Below, piece by piece: positions 1-8,986 of a stretch of 64,000 bases of DNA (positions are counted from its first letter, which is position 1; every line of letters begins with the position of its first letter). This stretch comes from Streptomyces sp. ST2-7A (GTDB lineage Bacteria > Actinomycetota > Actinomycetes > Streptomycetales > Streptomycetaceae): contig NZ_JAJUWS010000018.1 of the NCBI RefSeq assembly GCF_021390475.1, positions 1 to 64,000 of the forward strand. Reading direction: 5' to 3'. Made by a program: the position numbers and the translations under genes. Under the pieces are notes generated by a model, which saw only the letters and a program-made list of their open reading frames with translations, ran no database searches and was not told the origin of the DNA.

Positions 1-83
1 GTCCGGGCGCCCGGACGGCTCGGCGCCGGGCATCGGCGGTGTCGGTTGCGGATGTCGGGCCTCCTCGCGCGACAACGATCCGC

Positions 84-105
84 CCGGGCCCGGGACCGGG
101 CCCGG
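84..105. terminator. GC-rich hairpin downstream of FUSC gene
   Basis: Two copies of the self-complementary CCGGGCCCGG (84-93 and 96-105), separated by GA, can fold on each other. They lie just past the stop of the minus-strand FUSC-family gene. A further perfect 16-bp palindrome occupies bases 1-16, at the window edge. The rest of 1-214 holds no gene I can support. Confidence 0.35.
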
Positions 106-214
106 CCGTCATCACCGTGTGCTCGACCGGAGGCGGCCACCCCGGCTCGTCCCCGCTCCCGGCGGGGGCGTCCTCGGCCGGCTCCGACGGCACGGCACGG
201 CACGGGGGTGTGAC

Positions 215-1426
215 TCATTCCTCCCGGTCCCCCTCCTCCCGGTCCTCCGGGGTGTCCGCGCGTCCCGCCCTCCGTTCCAGGGTCCGTACGGCTTCGCGCT
301 GGTCCAGCCCCGTCGACCGCAGGATGTCGATCGCCGCCGATCTGATCTGTCCGATCAGCACCCCCGAGGTCAGCGGGCGGCCCCCCGGCGGGATCTCCGA
401 GGCCAGCCGGGCCGCCCGCAGCGCGGCGTCCCGCGCCTCCTCCCGACCGTTGCCCCCCTGCGCCCACCGGCGCAGTTCGCCCAGGGCCACCGCCAGGTCC
501 TCCACCGCGGTGACCAGTCGGGCGTCCACCGGCCGGCCGTGCCGCACCGCGTTGGCGGCGGCGCGGGCCATCGCGCGCACGGTCGCCGCCGTCAACTCCA
601 GCCGGGAGCGCAGCAACGGCATCGGACTCCGGGGATGCAGGGAACGCCTGCGGTTCCCCAGCCGGGCGCTCTCCCGGGCGGTCTCCAACGCCCGGTCCAG
701 GTCGGCCATCCGGTCCTCGATGCGGCCGGCCTCGGTCAACGTCCGTTCCGCCCGTTCGAGGTCGACCCGGGCCAGCGCCTCGCCGATGCCGCACACCACC
801 TCGATGAGGTGGTCGAGGACGGCCACCCCGGCGCGCTCCACCACCCGCCCCGGGTTGGGTCCCAGGACCGAGGCCAGCAGGACGCCGACACCCCCGCCGA
901 TCAGGGCGTCGGCGAGCCGGATCAGGGGATTGTTGTCCCCCTGCGGCGCCAGGGCGATCACCAGCACGGCGGCCACCGCCGACTGGTTGACCAGCACGCT
1001 CCCGGTGCCCAGCAGCACGGCGGCGGTCATGGCCAGGACGACGGCGGCCCCCAGTTGCACCGGGCCGGAACCGATGAGGTTCACCAGCAGGTCGGCGGCG
1101 GTGAGTCCCAACGCGACCCCCACCGCGATCTCGACCGCCCGGCGGACCCGTTGTCCGGCGGCGATGCCGACACAGACCACGGCGGCGATGGGGGCGAAGA
1201 ACGCCGCCTCGGCGCCGAAGAGCGCGGCGGCGATCGCGAAGGCCAGCCCCGCCGCCAGGCCCGCGAGCAGCACGGCCGGCAGGTAACGGCGCAACCGGGC
1301 GAACGCGAGTCCGACCCGGCGGACCGGTCGGACCGGTCCCGCCGCCCGCAGGGTCCGATCGGGACGCGGTACCCGGGCGAGGAGCGAGCGGGGGAGGGGG
1401 ATGCGGCGGGAGGCCATCCGGCTCAC
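215..1426 (-). CDS. FUSC-family (aromatic-acid exporter-like) membrane protein
   Basis: A 403-residue integral membrane protein. Several hydrophobic segments lie at about residues 45-190, followed by a long soluble, Arg/Glu-rich helical region (about 200-400). This matches the FUSC / aromatic acid exporter arrangement of a membrane half followed by a cytoplasmic helical half. Such proteins are thought to export small aromatic or hydrophobic compounds; the substrate here is unknown. The start could be GTG 1426 or ATG 1417; neither has a strong ribosome-binding site. It is divergent from the TetR-ABC operon, but I see no proof of joint control. Confidence 0.7.
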   Translation of the reverse strand: MSRMASRRIPLPRSLLARVPRPDRTLRAAGPVRPVRRVGLAFARLRRYLPAVLLAGLAAGLAFAIAAALFGAEAAFFAPIAAVVCVGIAAGQRVRRAVEIAVGVALGLTAADLLVNLIGSGPVQLGAAVVLAMTAAVLLGTGSVLVNQSAVAAVLVIALAPQGDNNPLIRLADALIGGGVGVLLASVLGPNPGRVVERAGVAVLDHLIEVVCGIGEALARVDLERAERTLTEAGRIEDRMADLDRALETARESARLGNRRRSLHPRSPMPLLRSRLELTAATVRAMARAAANAVRHGRPVDARLVTAVEDLAVALGELRRWAQGGNGREEARDAALRAARLASEIPPGGRPLTSGVLIGQIRSAAIDILRSTGLDQREAVRTLERRAGRADTPEDREEGDREE

Positions 1427-1644
1427 CCGCCCGCACGCGGCCGGACGCCCGGGGCGCCGGGACGGTGTGGGGGACGCGAGCGCATCGACGGTCCTTCGCG
1501 GAGCGGGAGCGGGCCGGGTCCCGGGGCGCGGCCGGGGGAACCGGGGGAGGGCGGGTGAAGGGGCGGGTGTGGTTCCGGCATACCAGTCGTCTGTTCCGAA
1601 AAGCCGTCGACATGCCGGCGTCCGATCGCCGGGTGTATGGTGTT

Positions 1645-1667
1645 AGTTACTCACACTGTTATGAACT
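1645..1667. promoter_or_regulatory. candidate TetR operator
   Basis: An imperfect inverted repeat (AGTTACTCA ... TTATGAACT, 6 of 9 positions matching in the arms) sits 23 bases before the GTG at 1690. It is A/T-rich against a very GC-rich background. The position suits autorepression by the TetR protein encoded just downstream. The assignment is inferred from position and symmetry only. Confidence 0.45.
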
Positions 1668-1689
1668 CACACTTTCGGGAGTGGTCCTC

Positions 1690-2268
1690 GTGGACGGACG
1701 GGAACGCCGGGGAGCGCGCACCCGCGACGCCCTGCGCGCCGTGGCCTTCCGGCTCTTCCTCGCCGAGGGCTACGAGAAGGTGACCGTCGCCCGCATCGCC
1801 GCCGAGGCCGGTGTCTCCCACATGACCTTCTTCCGGCACTTCCCCACCAAGGAGGACGTGGTTCTGCGGGACGAGTACGACCCCCTGCTGGAGGAACTCG
1901 TCCGCTCCCGACCCGCCGACCACCCCCCGGTGGAACGGATCCGCCACGCGGTCACCACCGCCCTGCCGGAGGTCTACCGGCGGGAGCGCGAGGCCCTGTA
2001 CCTGCGGGCCCGGCTGATCCTGCGAACCCCCGCGCTGCGGGCCCGAATGGGTGAGAGCGCCGCCTCCTCCTCCCTGGCCTTCGAGCGTGGCCTCACCCCG
2101 CCCGGCGAACGACCCCCGCCGTCCGTCCGGGTGATCGCCGCCGCCTGCACCGCCGCCCTGACCACCGCCATCACCCTCTGGGTGGAGGAGGAGGGCCGGA
2201 GCGAACTGCCCGATCTCGTCGAGGACGCCTTCGACGCCCTCCTCACCGGCGACGGAGGCCCCTCGTGA
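1690..2268 (+). CDS. TetR/AcrR family transcriptional regulator
   Basis: A 192-residue regulator. The N-terminal helix-turn-helix is at residues 31-50 (core TVARIAAEAGVSHMTFFRHF), followed by a helical ligand-binding domain. I chose GTG 1690 because GGGAGTGG lies 6-9 bases upstream; the in-frame GTG 1681 abuts that sequence and has no spacer. The stop overlaps the GTG of the ABC ATPase gene (GTGA), so it is the first gene of a three-gene operon. It probably represses the transporter and itself through the inverted repeat at 1645-1667. The inducer is unknown. Confidence 0.85.
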   Translation: MDGRERRGARTRDALRAVAFRLFLAEGYEKVTVARIAAEAGVSHMTFFRHFPTKEDVVLRDEYDPLLEELVRSRPADHPPVERIRHAVTTALPEVYRREREALYLRARLILRTPALRARMGESAASSSLAFERGLTPPGERPPPSVRVIAAACTAALTTAITLWVEEEGRSELPDLVEDAFDALLTGDGGPS

Positions 2269-3215
2269 CGCGTACCGCCCCCGACCCCGTCCCCGGGCGG
2301 GCCGCCGGCACCACCCCGACCGGCCCCCCGGCCCGGGCCGCCGATCCCGCCGTGACCGTGACCGGTCTGCGGGTCGTCCACCCGGGCGCCACCGACCCGG
2401 CCGTCGAGGACGTCTCCTTCACCGTGGGCCCCGGCGAGGTGCTCGGCCTGCTCGGCCCCTCCGGCGCAGGGAAGTCCACGATCCAGGCCGTCCTCGCCCG
2501 CCTGGTGCGTCCCCGGGCCGGAACCGTCACCGTTCTCGGCACCCCCCTGGAGAAGTGGGGCCACGACTACTTCGACCGGGTCGGGGTCGCCTTCGAACTC
2601 CCCGCCGCCCGCCTGCGGCTCACCGCCCGCCGCAACCTGTCCGCCTTCGCCGCCCTCCACCGGGTGCCCACCGCCGACCCGGTGGAACTGCTCGCCCGGG
2701 TGGACCTCGCGGACCGCGCCGACCACCGCGTCGGCACCTTCTCCAAGGGGATGCGGATGCGCCTGGAGTTGGCCCGGGCCCTGATCAACCGGCCCCGCCT
2801 GCTGCTGCTGGACGAACCCACCTCCGGTCAGGACCCCGTGCGCGCCGCCCGATTGCGGGAGGTGATCCGGGCCGAGGCCGACCGGGGCGCCGCCGTCGTC
2901 ATGACCACCCACGACATGGACACCGCCGACCGCCTCTGCGATCGACTGGCCTTCGTCTCCGGCGGCCGGATCGCCGCCATCGACACCCCGCGTGGCTTCC
3001 GCCTGCGCCACGGCCGCCCCGGTGTGGTCGTCGAGTACCGGGAACCGGGGGAGGGGGACGACAGCCGACGCGTCCGACGGGTCCTGGACACCGCCGCACC
3101 GCGGACCGCCGAGGAACTGGCCGGTCTGTTGCGCGCCGGCGTCGTGGAGACCCTGCACACCCGGGAGGCGGGGCTGGACGAGGTCTTCGCCGCCCTCACC
3201 GGGGACCGGCTGTGA
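2265..3215 (+). CDS. ABC transporter ATP-binding protein (DrrA-like)
   Basis: A 316-residue ATPase subunit. Walker A GPSGAGKST is near residues 64-72, the signature-like FSKGMRMRLELARAL near 158, Walker B LLLLDEPTSG near 179, and the switch histidine in TTHDMD. The C-terminal extension resembles the drug-export (DrrA/CcmA) type. GTG 2265 overlaps the TetR stop, and its own stop overlaps the permease start at 3212, so the three genes are translationally coupled. It should power the permease encoded next. By context it is a TetR-controlled efflux pump; the substrate is unknown. Confidence 0.9.
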   Translation: MTRTAPDPVPGRAAGTTPTGPPARAADPAVTVTGLRVVHPGATDPAVEDVSFTVGPGEVLGLLGPSGAGKSTIQAVLARLVRPRAGTVTVLGTPLEKWGHDYFDRVGVAFELPAARLRLTARRNLSAFAALHRVPTADPVELLARVDLADRADHRVGTFSKGMRMRLELARALINRPRLLLLDEPTSGQDPVRAARLREVIRAEADRGAAVVMTTHDMDTADRLCDRLAFVSGGRIAAIDTPRGFRLRHGRPGVVVEYREPGEGDDSRRVRRVLDTAAPRTAEELAGLLRAGVVETLHTREAGLDEVFAALTGDRL

Positions 3216-4966
3216 CGCCCCGCCGGGGAGGCCCGTCCCGGGCCTCCCGCCCCGACACCCCGCCCACCGGCGCACGGCGCCCCCCGGCCCCGGCGCCCGG
3301 CCCCGATGACGGTGACGGTCCGGACGGCGACGCCGCCGTCCGGACCGGGGGCCGATGGGGGACCCGGATCCCGGGCGACGCGCGAGCCGCCCGGGCCCGG
3401 GTGGTCGCCGCCCTGCGCCAGGAGACGGGCCTGCTGGCGGAACGCCGGGTGACGCACGTCGCCGCCGGCCTCGCCGCGCTGTGGACGCTGCTGCTCCTCG
3501 TCCCCTCCCCGACCACCGCCCGGGCCCTCGGCCCCCACCTGATCTTCCTGGACACCGCCGGCTTCGGCGCGCTCTTCGCCGTCGCCCTGGTGCTGGTGGA
3601 GCGCGCGGAGCGGACCGACGCCGTGCGCCGTGTCTCCCCGCTGCGCCCCGCCGAGGCCGCGCTGTGCCGAATCCTCCCCCTGACTCTCCTCACCTGCGCG
3701 ATGGCGACCCCGATCGCCCTGGCCGCCGCCCGACCGGCCGACGCCGCCGGGGCCCTGCGGGTCGCCCTGACCGCCCCGGTCGCGGTGGCCCCGGTCGCGG
3801 TGCTGCTCCTCGCCTGCTGCCTCGCCGCCGGCACCCGGGCCCGCACGCTGCCCGGTGTCGTGACGGGCGCGCTGCCCCTGCTGGCGCCCCTGCTCGTGGT
3901 GCCGGTCGCCCATCTCCTCGGTGTCCTCGACCACCCGATCGCGCACGCCGTCCCCACCACCGCCGGTGCCCGACTGATCGAGGCGTCCGTCACCGGCCTC
4001 CCGCCCGCCGGCGGGGCGCTCCCCGCACTCCTGTGGGCCTGGCTCTGGGCGGCGATCGCCGTCGGCGTGGCGGCCCGCGCGCTCGGCGGTCCGCCCCCGG
4101 CCTCCTCCCGGTTCCCCCGTCACCGCCCCGGGGCCGCCCGTCCGGCGGCGGGACGCCGCGCCGGTCGGGGGACGGGCGGACGGATCACCGCGCTCCTCGG
4201 CCTCGCCGGGCCGTTCCGCGACCCGCTGCCCTGGCTGTTGATCCCGGCACCGCTTCTCACCGCCCTGGCACTGCGCCCGTTGTGGCCGGCCGCCGTCGAC
4301 CTGTTCGCCGACCGGTACGCCATCGACCTCGCGCCGCACGCCCCGACGGTCTTCGCGGCGCTGATCCTGCTGCACGTCCCGATCCTGATCGGCACCGTGA
4401 TCGCGCTGCGATGGGTGGAGGACGCCGAGGAGGGATTGCCCCGCCTGGTACGGGTGGCCCCGGTGCCGGCTCCGCTCCCGCTGCTGCTGTGGCTCGCGGT
4501 GGCGTGGGGACTCTCCCTGCTCGTCCAGGCCGTGGCGATCCCGCTGAGCGGGCTCGCGCCGACGGCCGGCCCCGAATCCCTGGTCGCGGCGCTCCTCGCC
4601 GCTTCCCTCGCCCCGCTCGTGGTCGCCGTCGTCGCGGCCACGGCGGGCAACCGGGTGGAGGCGCTGGTGGCGACCAAGACCGCGGGTGCCCTGTCGGTCG
4701 GGGTCCCGGTGGCGGCGGCGCTGCTCCCCGCCCCGGCCGGTGCCGCCCTCGCCCTCCTGCCACCCGCCTGGCCCCTGCTCGTCCTCGCCGGGGAGACCGG
4801 GAACGCCGGTGGGGCGACGGCGTTCCCCGCCCTCGCGGACCTCGTCGAACGGGTACCGCTGTCGGCCGCGATCGTCGTTCCGATGGGTGTCCTCGCCGGC
4901 CTGCTGCTGTGCGTCCCCCCGGCCCGGCGGGCGCTTTCCCGGAGCCTCGCGCCCTCACCCGGATGA
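3212..4966 (+). CDS. ABC transporter permease, fused two-half type
   Basis: A 584-residue polytopic membrane protein. The N-terminal ~75 residues are Pro/Arg-rich and poorly conserved in character. Two blocks of about six hydrophobic segments each follow (about residues 85-290 and 335-580), joined by a Pro/Arg-rich loop. This looks like two export-permease halves in one chain. GTG 3212 overlaps the ATPase stop (GTGA). A longer open frame extends upstream inside the ATPase gene but is only its shadow. It should form the membrane channel for the ATPase at 2265-3215. Confidence 0.8.
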   Translation: MTPRRGGPSRASRPDTPPTGARRPPAPAPGPDDGDGPDGDAAVRTGGRWGTRIPGDARAARARVVAALRQETGLLAERRVTHVAAGLAALWTLLLLVPSPTTARALGPHLIFLDTAGFGALFAVALVLVERAERTDAVRRVSPLRPAEAALCRILPLTLLTCAMATPIALAAARPADAAGALRVALTAPVAVAPVAVLLLACCLAAGTRARTLPGVVTGALPLLAPLLVVPVAHLLGVLDHPIAHAVPTTAGARLIEASVTGLPPAGGALPALLWAWLWAAIAVGVAARALGGPPPASSRFPRHRPGAARPAAGRRAGRGTGGRITALLGLAGPFRDPLPWLLIPAPLLTALALRPLWPAAVDLFADRYAIDLAPHAPTVFAALILLHVPILIGTVIALRWVEDAEEGLPRLVRVAPVPAPLPLLLWLAVAWGLSLLVQAVAIPLSGLAPTAGPESLVAALLAASLAPLVVAVVAATAGNRVEALVATKTAGALSVGVPVAAALLPAPAGAALALLPPAWPLLVLAGETGNAGGATAFPALADLVERVPLSAAIVVPMGVLAGLLLCVPPARRALSRSLAPSPG

Positions 4967-5264
4967 GGGGAGCCCGTCCGGGGATCCGCCCCGGGTCCGA
5001 CCCCTCCCATCGGGCGCGGGCCCCCGGAAAGCGGCGCTCGGGGCAACGGCCCGCGCCGGACGGTGAACACCCCCGGGACGCACCCGGTTGGCGCTCCCGA
5101 TCCTCTCCGACAGGCACACCACGTGCGTCTCGACCGGCGCACCCCGGGTGCGGCCGGCGACCGATCCCCGTGTTCGACACCCCCGGAGCGCCGGGAACAC
5201 CTCCCGCTCGCGGGGCGTCGGCTTCGCCGGCCGACCACCGTCGGGTCCCCGCCCGGCCCGGGGA
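4967..5264. other. convergent intergenic region, no gene seen
   Basis: About 300 bases between the ends of two converging operons. It is GC-rich, with open frames in all directions but no start or ribosome-binding site I can support. I saw no clean terminator palindrome. Confidence 0.5.
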
Positions 5265-5657
5265 TCAGGCCCAGTACCCCGGGGCGACGGCCGTGCTCAG
5301 GCCGCCACGACGGGTGTCCAGGCGGGTCAGCTGCGCCACCACCGGCACATCGGAGCGCACCACCAGCCCGTAGGGCTCACCCAGCGGCACCGCCTGCGGG
5401 TCCACCAGGTCGTTGATCCGTACGTGCCGCACCCGCCCCGCCTCCACCCGCAGCGGATAGGGGCCCACCCGCTCGCGGTCCTCGTGCAGGACGGTCAGCT
5501 CCACCGCCGCCGGTTCGGTGCCGGCGTTGAGCAGACACAGTTCGTCCCGGCTGGTGAACTCCGGTTCCGGCCCCGTTCCCTCCACCGGGATGTGGCCGCC
5601 GGGGAAGACCCAGGTCCGGCTCCCCGGGACCTCGAAGGTTCCCGCCGTGCTGCTCAT
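5265..5657 (-). CDS. sensory rhodopsin transducer-family protein (ASRT-like)
   Basis: A 130-residue soluble protein resembling the Anabaena sensory rhodopsin transducer family: an all-beta sequence beginning GSRTWVFPGGHIP and including a conserved-looking LCLLNAG segment. In Anabaena the homologue binds a sensory rhodopsin. Many bacterial copies have no rhodopsin nearby and are proposed to bind small molecules, perhaps carbohydrates. Its ATG (5657) overlaps the oxidase stop (ATGA), so it is co-translated with the flavoenzyme. No rhodopsin gene is visible in this window, so a role linked to the oxidase substrate is more likely than light sensing; that is inference. Confidence 0.75.
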   Translation of the reverse strand: MSSTAGTFEVPGSRTWVFPGGHIPVEGTGPEPEFTSRDELCLLNAGTEPAAVELTVLHEDRERVGPYPLRVEAGRVRHVRINDLVDPQAVPLGEPYGLVVRSDVPVVAQLTRLDTRRGGLSTAVAPGYWA

Positions 5658-6940
5658 GCCCTCGCCTCCTCGCGGCGCCGCTGCTTCCTCTTCCCGATCC
5701 GGTGCCACTCCTCGGAGTCCTCCTCGACCAGCAGGCCCCGCAGGTGGTCGTTGAGGAGGACACCCTCCGGGTCCAACCGGCGCCGCACCCCGCCGAAGGT
5801 GTCCCAGCCGGGATACAGCGGACGCAGCTCCGCCGCCTTCAGGGAGTGCTTCTTGCCCCAGTGCGGCCGGCCGCCGAAGTCCCGCAGCACGGGCTCCAGG
5901 TCCCCGAAGTACTCGTCGTGCGGGAGGGTGTTGTTCTGCAGCAGCGCGATCGTCATCGTCGGTCGCCCCCCGCAGGTGCTGATCAGCCCGTCGTCGGGGG
6001 CGACGGTGCGCAGCAGCACCCGCCACGCCACCGTCCGGCGGTGCCGCGCCCTGATCCGCTCGCGGATCACCCGGAAGCACTCCAGTCCCGCCTCCAGCGG
6101 CAGCATGTACTCCATCTCGTCGAACTTCAGCTCCCGACTGTTCGGGATGATCTCGTGGTTGGAATCCGTCTCGTCACGGTGCAGGTGTCGGCCCGGCGGG
6201 ATCAGGGCGGGGTCGTCGGGCTCGTCGTCGGGCATGTTCAGCGTCCGCACCTGCGCGAGATCGCTGCGCGGGTACCAGTAGAGGTCGAAGTGCCGGTGGG
6301 CGGCGGCCAGCCGGTGGAAGTGTTCCAGCGCCCAGTCGATGTGCGTGCACCGGTTCACCCGGCGCAGGTGGTGGTCGGGCAGCAGGCGCAGGGTCAGCGA
6401 GGTCATCACCCCCAGGGCCCCGAGCGAGACCCGGGCGGCGCGCAACAGGTCGGGGTCGTGATCCGGGCCCGCGTCCTCGCCGAAGGGCACCACCTCACCG
6501 GTCCCGGCGACCAGCCGGCCACCCATCAGGTTCGCCCCCAGGTTGGGCAGCGTGGTGCCGGTCCCGTGGGTGCCGGTGGCGATGGCTCCGGCGATGGCCT
6601 GGTAGTCCACGTCACCGAGGTTCTCCATACCCATGTCCACCTCCGCCAGCAACCGACCGGCCTCCGCCAGGCCGGTGCCCGGCAGCAGCGTGCCGCGCAG
6701 GGCCTCGCGGTCGTGTGAGACCAATCCGCTCATCCGGTCGAGGGACATCAGCACCTCGTCGGTGGCGAACAGCGGCGTGGAGGAGTGACCGGAGCCCACG
6801 GGACGGACGGTCTCCCCGCTCCCGGCCGCCCGGCGGACCCGTTCCACCACCTCCTGCTCGTCGGCGGGGTGGAGGAACTCGCCCGGCGTGAAGCGCAGGC
6901 TCCCCGACCAGTTGACGAATTCCCCGGGGGTGTCGGGCAT
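5654..6940 (-). CDS. FAD-binding sugar-1,4-lactone oxidase-like protein
   Basis: A 428-residue flavoenzyme of the D-arabinono-/L-gulono-1,4-lactone oxidase (VAO) family. The N-terminal FAD site has VGSGHSS, whose His is the usual covalent flavin attachment point, and ATGTHGTGT. The C-terminal substrate domain ends with the family motif HWGKKH. Family members oxidise sugar lactones or polyols with O2, giving H2O2. It heads a two-gene operon with the ASRT-like protein, overlapping by 4 bases. A second, different VAO oxidase (AldO-like) is encoded at 29987-31264. The exact substrate cannot be read from the sequence. Confidence 0.85.
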   Translation of the reverse strand: MPDTPGEFVNWSGSLRFTPGEFLHPADEQEVVERVRRAAGSGETVRPVGSGHSSTPLFATDEVLMSLDRMSGLVSHDREALRGTLLPGTGLAEAGRLLAEVDMGMENLGDVDYQAIAGAIATGTHGTGTTLPNLGANLMGGRLVAGTGEVVPFGEDAGPDHDPDLLRAARVSLGALGVMTSLTLRLLPDHHLRRVNRCTHIDWALEHFHRLAAAHRHFDLYWYPRSDLAQVRTLNMPDDEPDDPALIPPGRHLHRDETDSNHEIIPNSRELKFDEMEYMLPLEAGLECFRVIRERIRARHRRTVAWRVLLRTVAPDDGLISTCGGRPTMTIALLQNNTLPHDEYFGDLEPVLRDFGGRPHWGKKHSLKAAELRPLYPGWDTFGGVRRRLDPEGVLLNDHLRGLLVEEDSEEWHRIGKRKQRRREEARA

Positions 6941-7026
6941 GAACGGTCTCCCTTCGCGATGACGGATGGCGATCGATGTCGGCGCGTCACGCGCGCCCGT
7001 GGGGCACCTCCCCTACAACACCGGAC

Positions 7027-7200
7027 TTATGGCGAGAACTGGGAGAAAATACGCGCATCCATGATCGGCGCGAAGAGCACGGCGATGGTGCCCGCCGCGA
7101 TGGCGAGCACGGCCACGGTCGTCACGCGCCCCCCGGAGGCGGGGGAAATCGGCTCGCCCCTCCGGGATGTCGGTCGGGTATCCACTGATCCAACCGACAT
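7027..7200 (-). CDS. small single-span membrane protein, hypothetical
   Basis: A 57-residue open frame: a soluble Arg/Ser-rich N-terminus followed by one hydrophobic helix (TTVAVLAIAAGTIAVLFAP) and a short C-terminal tail. I chose ATG 7200 because the helix would be the only span and the ATACCCGAC repeats lie immediately upstream. Base composition is consistent with coding, but no family is recognised. It could also be chance. Confidence 0.45.
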   Translation of the reverse strand: MSVGSVDTRPTSRRGEPISPASGGRVTTVAVLAIAAGTIAVLFAPIMDARIFSQFSP

Positions 7201-7221
7201 ACCCGACCCGATATACCCGAC
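7173..7221. promoter_or_regulatory. ATACCCGAC repeat cluster
   Basis: GTCGGGTAT at 7173-7181 is the reverse complement of ATACCCGAC at 7199-7207, which is directly repeated at 7213-7221. The cluster spans the start of the small membrane protein gene and lies in the divergent region facing the DsbA-like gene. It could be a regulator binding array; the regulator is unknown. Confidence 0.4.
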
Positions 7222-7459
7222 GCGTGTGCGAAAGAACCGTGTTCTCCCGTGACGTTCCGGTGACCACCGGCCCCGGGCGGCACACCGCCTCCGGCGCAGG
7301 GGAACAGCCGGGGGCGCTGTTCGGTTCACCGCTGTGGCGGATCCCCCGCCCACGGCGCACCGGCCGTCCCTCCCCCCGGCCCTCGGCCGGGGCCCACCGG
7401 GCGGCTTCCACCGACTGTCCCGGACGATTCACCGTCCGAACCCGTGAAAGGACGAGAAC

Positions 7460-8089
7460 ATGAGCGACGAGACACCCGACCCCGGCACCCCTCCCCGCGT
7501 CGGCTTCTGGTTCGACCCCGTCTGCCCCTTCGCCTGGATCACCTCCCGCTGGATCACGGAGGTCGCCCGCCTGCGTCCGATGGACCTGAAATTCCGGGTG
7601 ATGAGCCTGTACGTGCTCAACGAGAACCGTGAGCTGCCGGAGGGGTACCGCGCCCTGATGGACGCCTCGCTCGGTCCGGTCCGGGTGCTGACGGCCGCCG
7701 CCGGGAGTCACGGTGAGAAGGTGCTCCCCGACCTCTACACGGCCATGGGGAACCGCATCCACCCGGGCGGGAACAAGGATCTCCCGGAGGTGGTCCGGGA
7801 ATCACTCGCGGAGGTGGGTCTGCCCGCGGACCTGGCGGGAGCGGCCGATGACGACGCCTTCGACGAGGAGCTGCGGCGCAGCCACCACGAGGGCATGGAC
7901 GCTGTGGGGGAGGACGTGGGAACGCCCACGATCCATATCGACGGGGTGGCCTTCTTCGGACCGGTGCTCAATTCCATACCGCGTGGCGAGGAGGCCGTAC
8001 GGCTCTTCGACGCCGCCCGCACCCTGGCGTCGTATCCCGATTTCTTCGAACTCAAGCGCACCCGGACGGGAGAGTTGAACTTCGACTGA
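7460..8089 (+). CDS. DsbA-like thioredoxin-fold protein (mycothiol-dependent nitroreductase family)
   Basis: A 209-residue cytoplasmic DsbA-fold protein related to mycobacterial Rv2466c. The N-terminal motif is [16 protein letters not shown], where Rv2466c has a CPWC pair. Here the second cysteine is Ala, so only a monothiol active site remains; Streptomyces homologues that I recall have the same feature. The cis-Pro loop is likely [11 protein letters not shown]. It may act in mycothiol-linked redox or nitroreduction. ATG 7460 has GAAAGGACG upstream. A strong terminator follows at 8109-8149. Confidence 0.8.
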   Translation: MSDETPDPGTPPRVGFWFDPVCPFAWITSRWITEVARLRPMDLKFRVMSLYVLNENRELPEGYRALMDASLGPVRVLTAAAGSHGEKVLPDLYTAMGNRIHPGGNKDLPEVVRESLAEVGLPADLAGAADDDAFDEELRRSHHEGMDAVGEDVGTPTIHIDGVAFFGPVLNSIPRGEEAVRLFDAARTLASYPDFFELKRTRTGELNFD

Positions 8090-8108
8090 GCGGAGCCGGG
8101 ACCCGGCG

Positions 8109-8149
8109 CCGGGGGTATGACGGTCGCGGTGCGACCGTCATACCCCCGG
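8109..8149 (+). terminator. strong intrinsic terminator
   Basis: A perfect 19-bp stem with a GGT loop: the left arm is 8109-8127 and the right arm 8131-8149. It begins 20 bases after the DsbA-like stop. There is no U-tract, as is usual in Streptomyces. Confidence 0.85.
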
Positions 8150-8986
8150 GAGCGTGTCTCTTCGATCGGTTGATCGGACGTGCCTGTTCGATTGACGACC
8201 GCTGACGCGATGCGGGACCGGATCGAGCCGCCGATGCCGGCCGATCCGGTCCGTTGGACGACGGTGGGCCGACCACCGGCGGACCCCGGGGGCCATCGAC
8301 GCGATGCCCTGCTTCTCCATCGAAGTCACCGCGAGGAATCCACCGATGCCATGGGGGCCCACCAGGGGTTGGAGAACAAGCTAGCCCGAACGGGGGGCGA
8401 GGAGGAGTCCGAGCAGGGCGAAAGCCGAGCCGGCGAGCATCAGCACCGCCGGAACGGGCTCCCGTACCCCGATGGCGGTGATCGCGGCCGCGACCATGCA
8501 GGCGATACCCGTCTGCGTCATTCCCCTGCCGAACCTGCCGATCGCCGTGTTCGCCTGGTGCACGATCATCCTCCGGGTCCTCGGAATCACCTGTGTCGGC
8601 CGTGCGCTTTTCCTCTTCCGCTCCCCACTCCGGGGCGGGACGCCCGATGCGGACGGGGGAACACCCTGCCCGATCCGCACGGGATTCGCCTCCGCATTCG
8701 TTCTTCCGGGCGTCTTTCCGGAGCGCCGGAGGATATGCCCGGGAGGCAGGGACGCGAAAGAACGCGTGATCGTACAGGAATGTGCGGCAGGGGGCATCCG
8801 GACCGTGTCGGAACCCGGATTCCGGGGCGCGCGGAGCGGATGACCGGGCGGATCGTCACGCCGGCGTCCGCCGACCGGAACCCCGTTCCGGAACACCCGA
8901 GCCGGTGGGGTGGTGGTTTCCCCGTACCCCCGGAATTCCTCTCCCGGGCACCCGCCGCCCCGGTCATCCGGCCGACCGGGGCCCGG
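8150..8986. other. mostly non-coding stretch with one possible small ORF
   Basis: About 840 bases between the terminator and the end of the DUF4132 gene. Apart from the small membrane ORF at 8381-8569 nothing coding is convincing; the long plus-strand open frame here is the shadow of the DUF4132 gene. Local GC drops around 8560-8780. Confidence 0.5.
8381..8569 (-). CDS. possible small two-span membrane protein
   Basis: A 62-residue open frame from ATG 8569 with two hydrophobic segments (GIACMVAAAITAIGV and AVLMLAGSAFALLGLLLAP) separated by REPVP. GGAGG directly abuts the ATG, which is too close for a normal ribosome-binding site; ATG 8521 is an alternative. No family is recognised. The frame stays open upstream, but that part reads as non-coding. 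Confidence 0.4.
   Translation of the reverse strand: MIVHQANTAIGRFGRGMTQTGIACMVAAAITAIGVREPVPAVLMLAGSAFALLGLLLAPRSG

Noticed and set aside
5088..6281. Plus-strand open frame over the oxidase gene
   Set aside because: The opposite strand encodes a full VAO flavoenzyme with family motifs; this frame has none.
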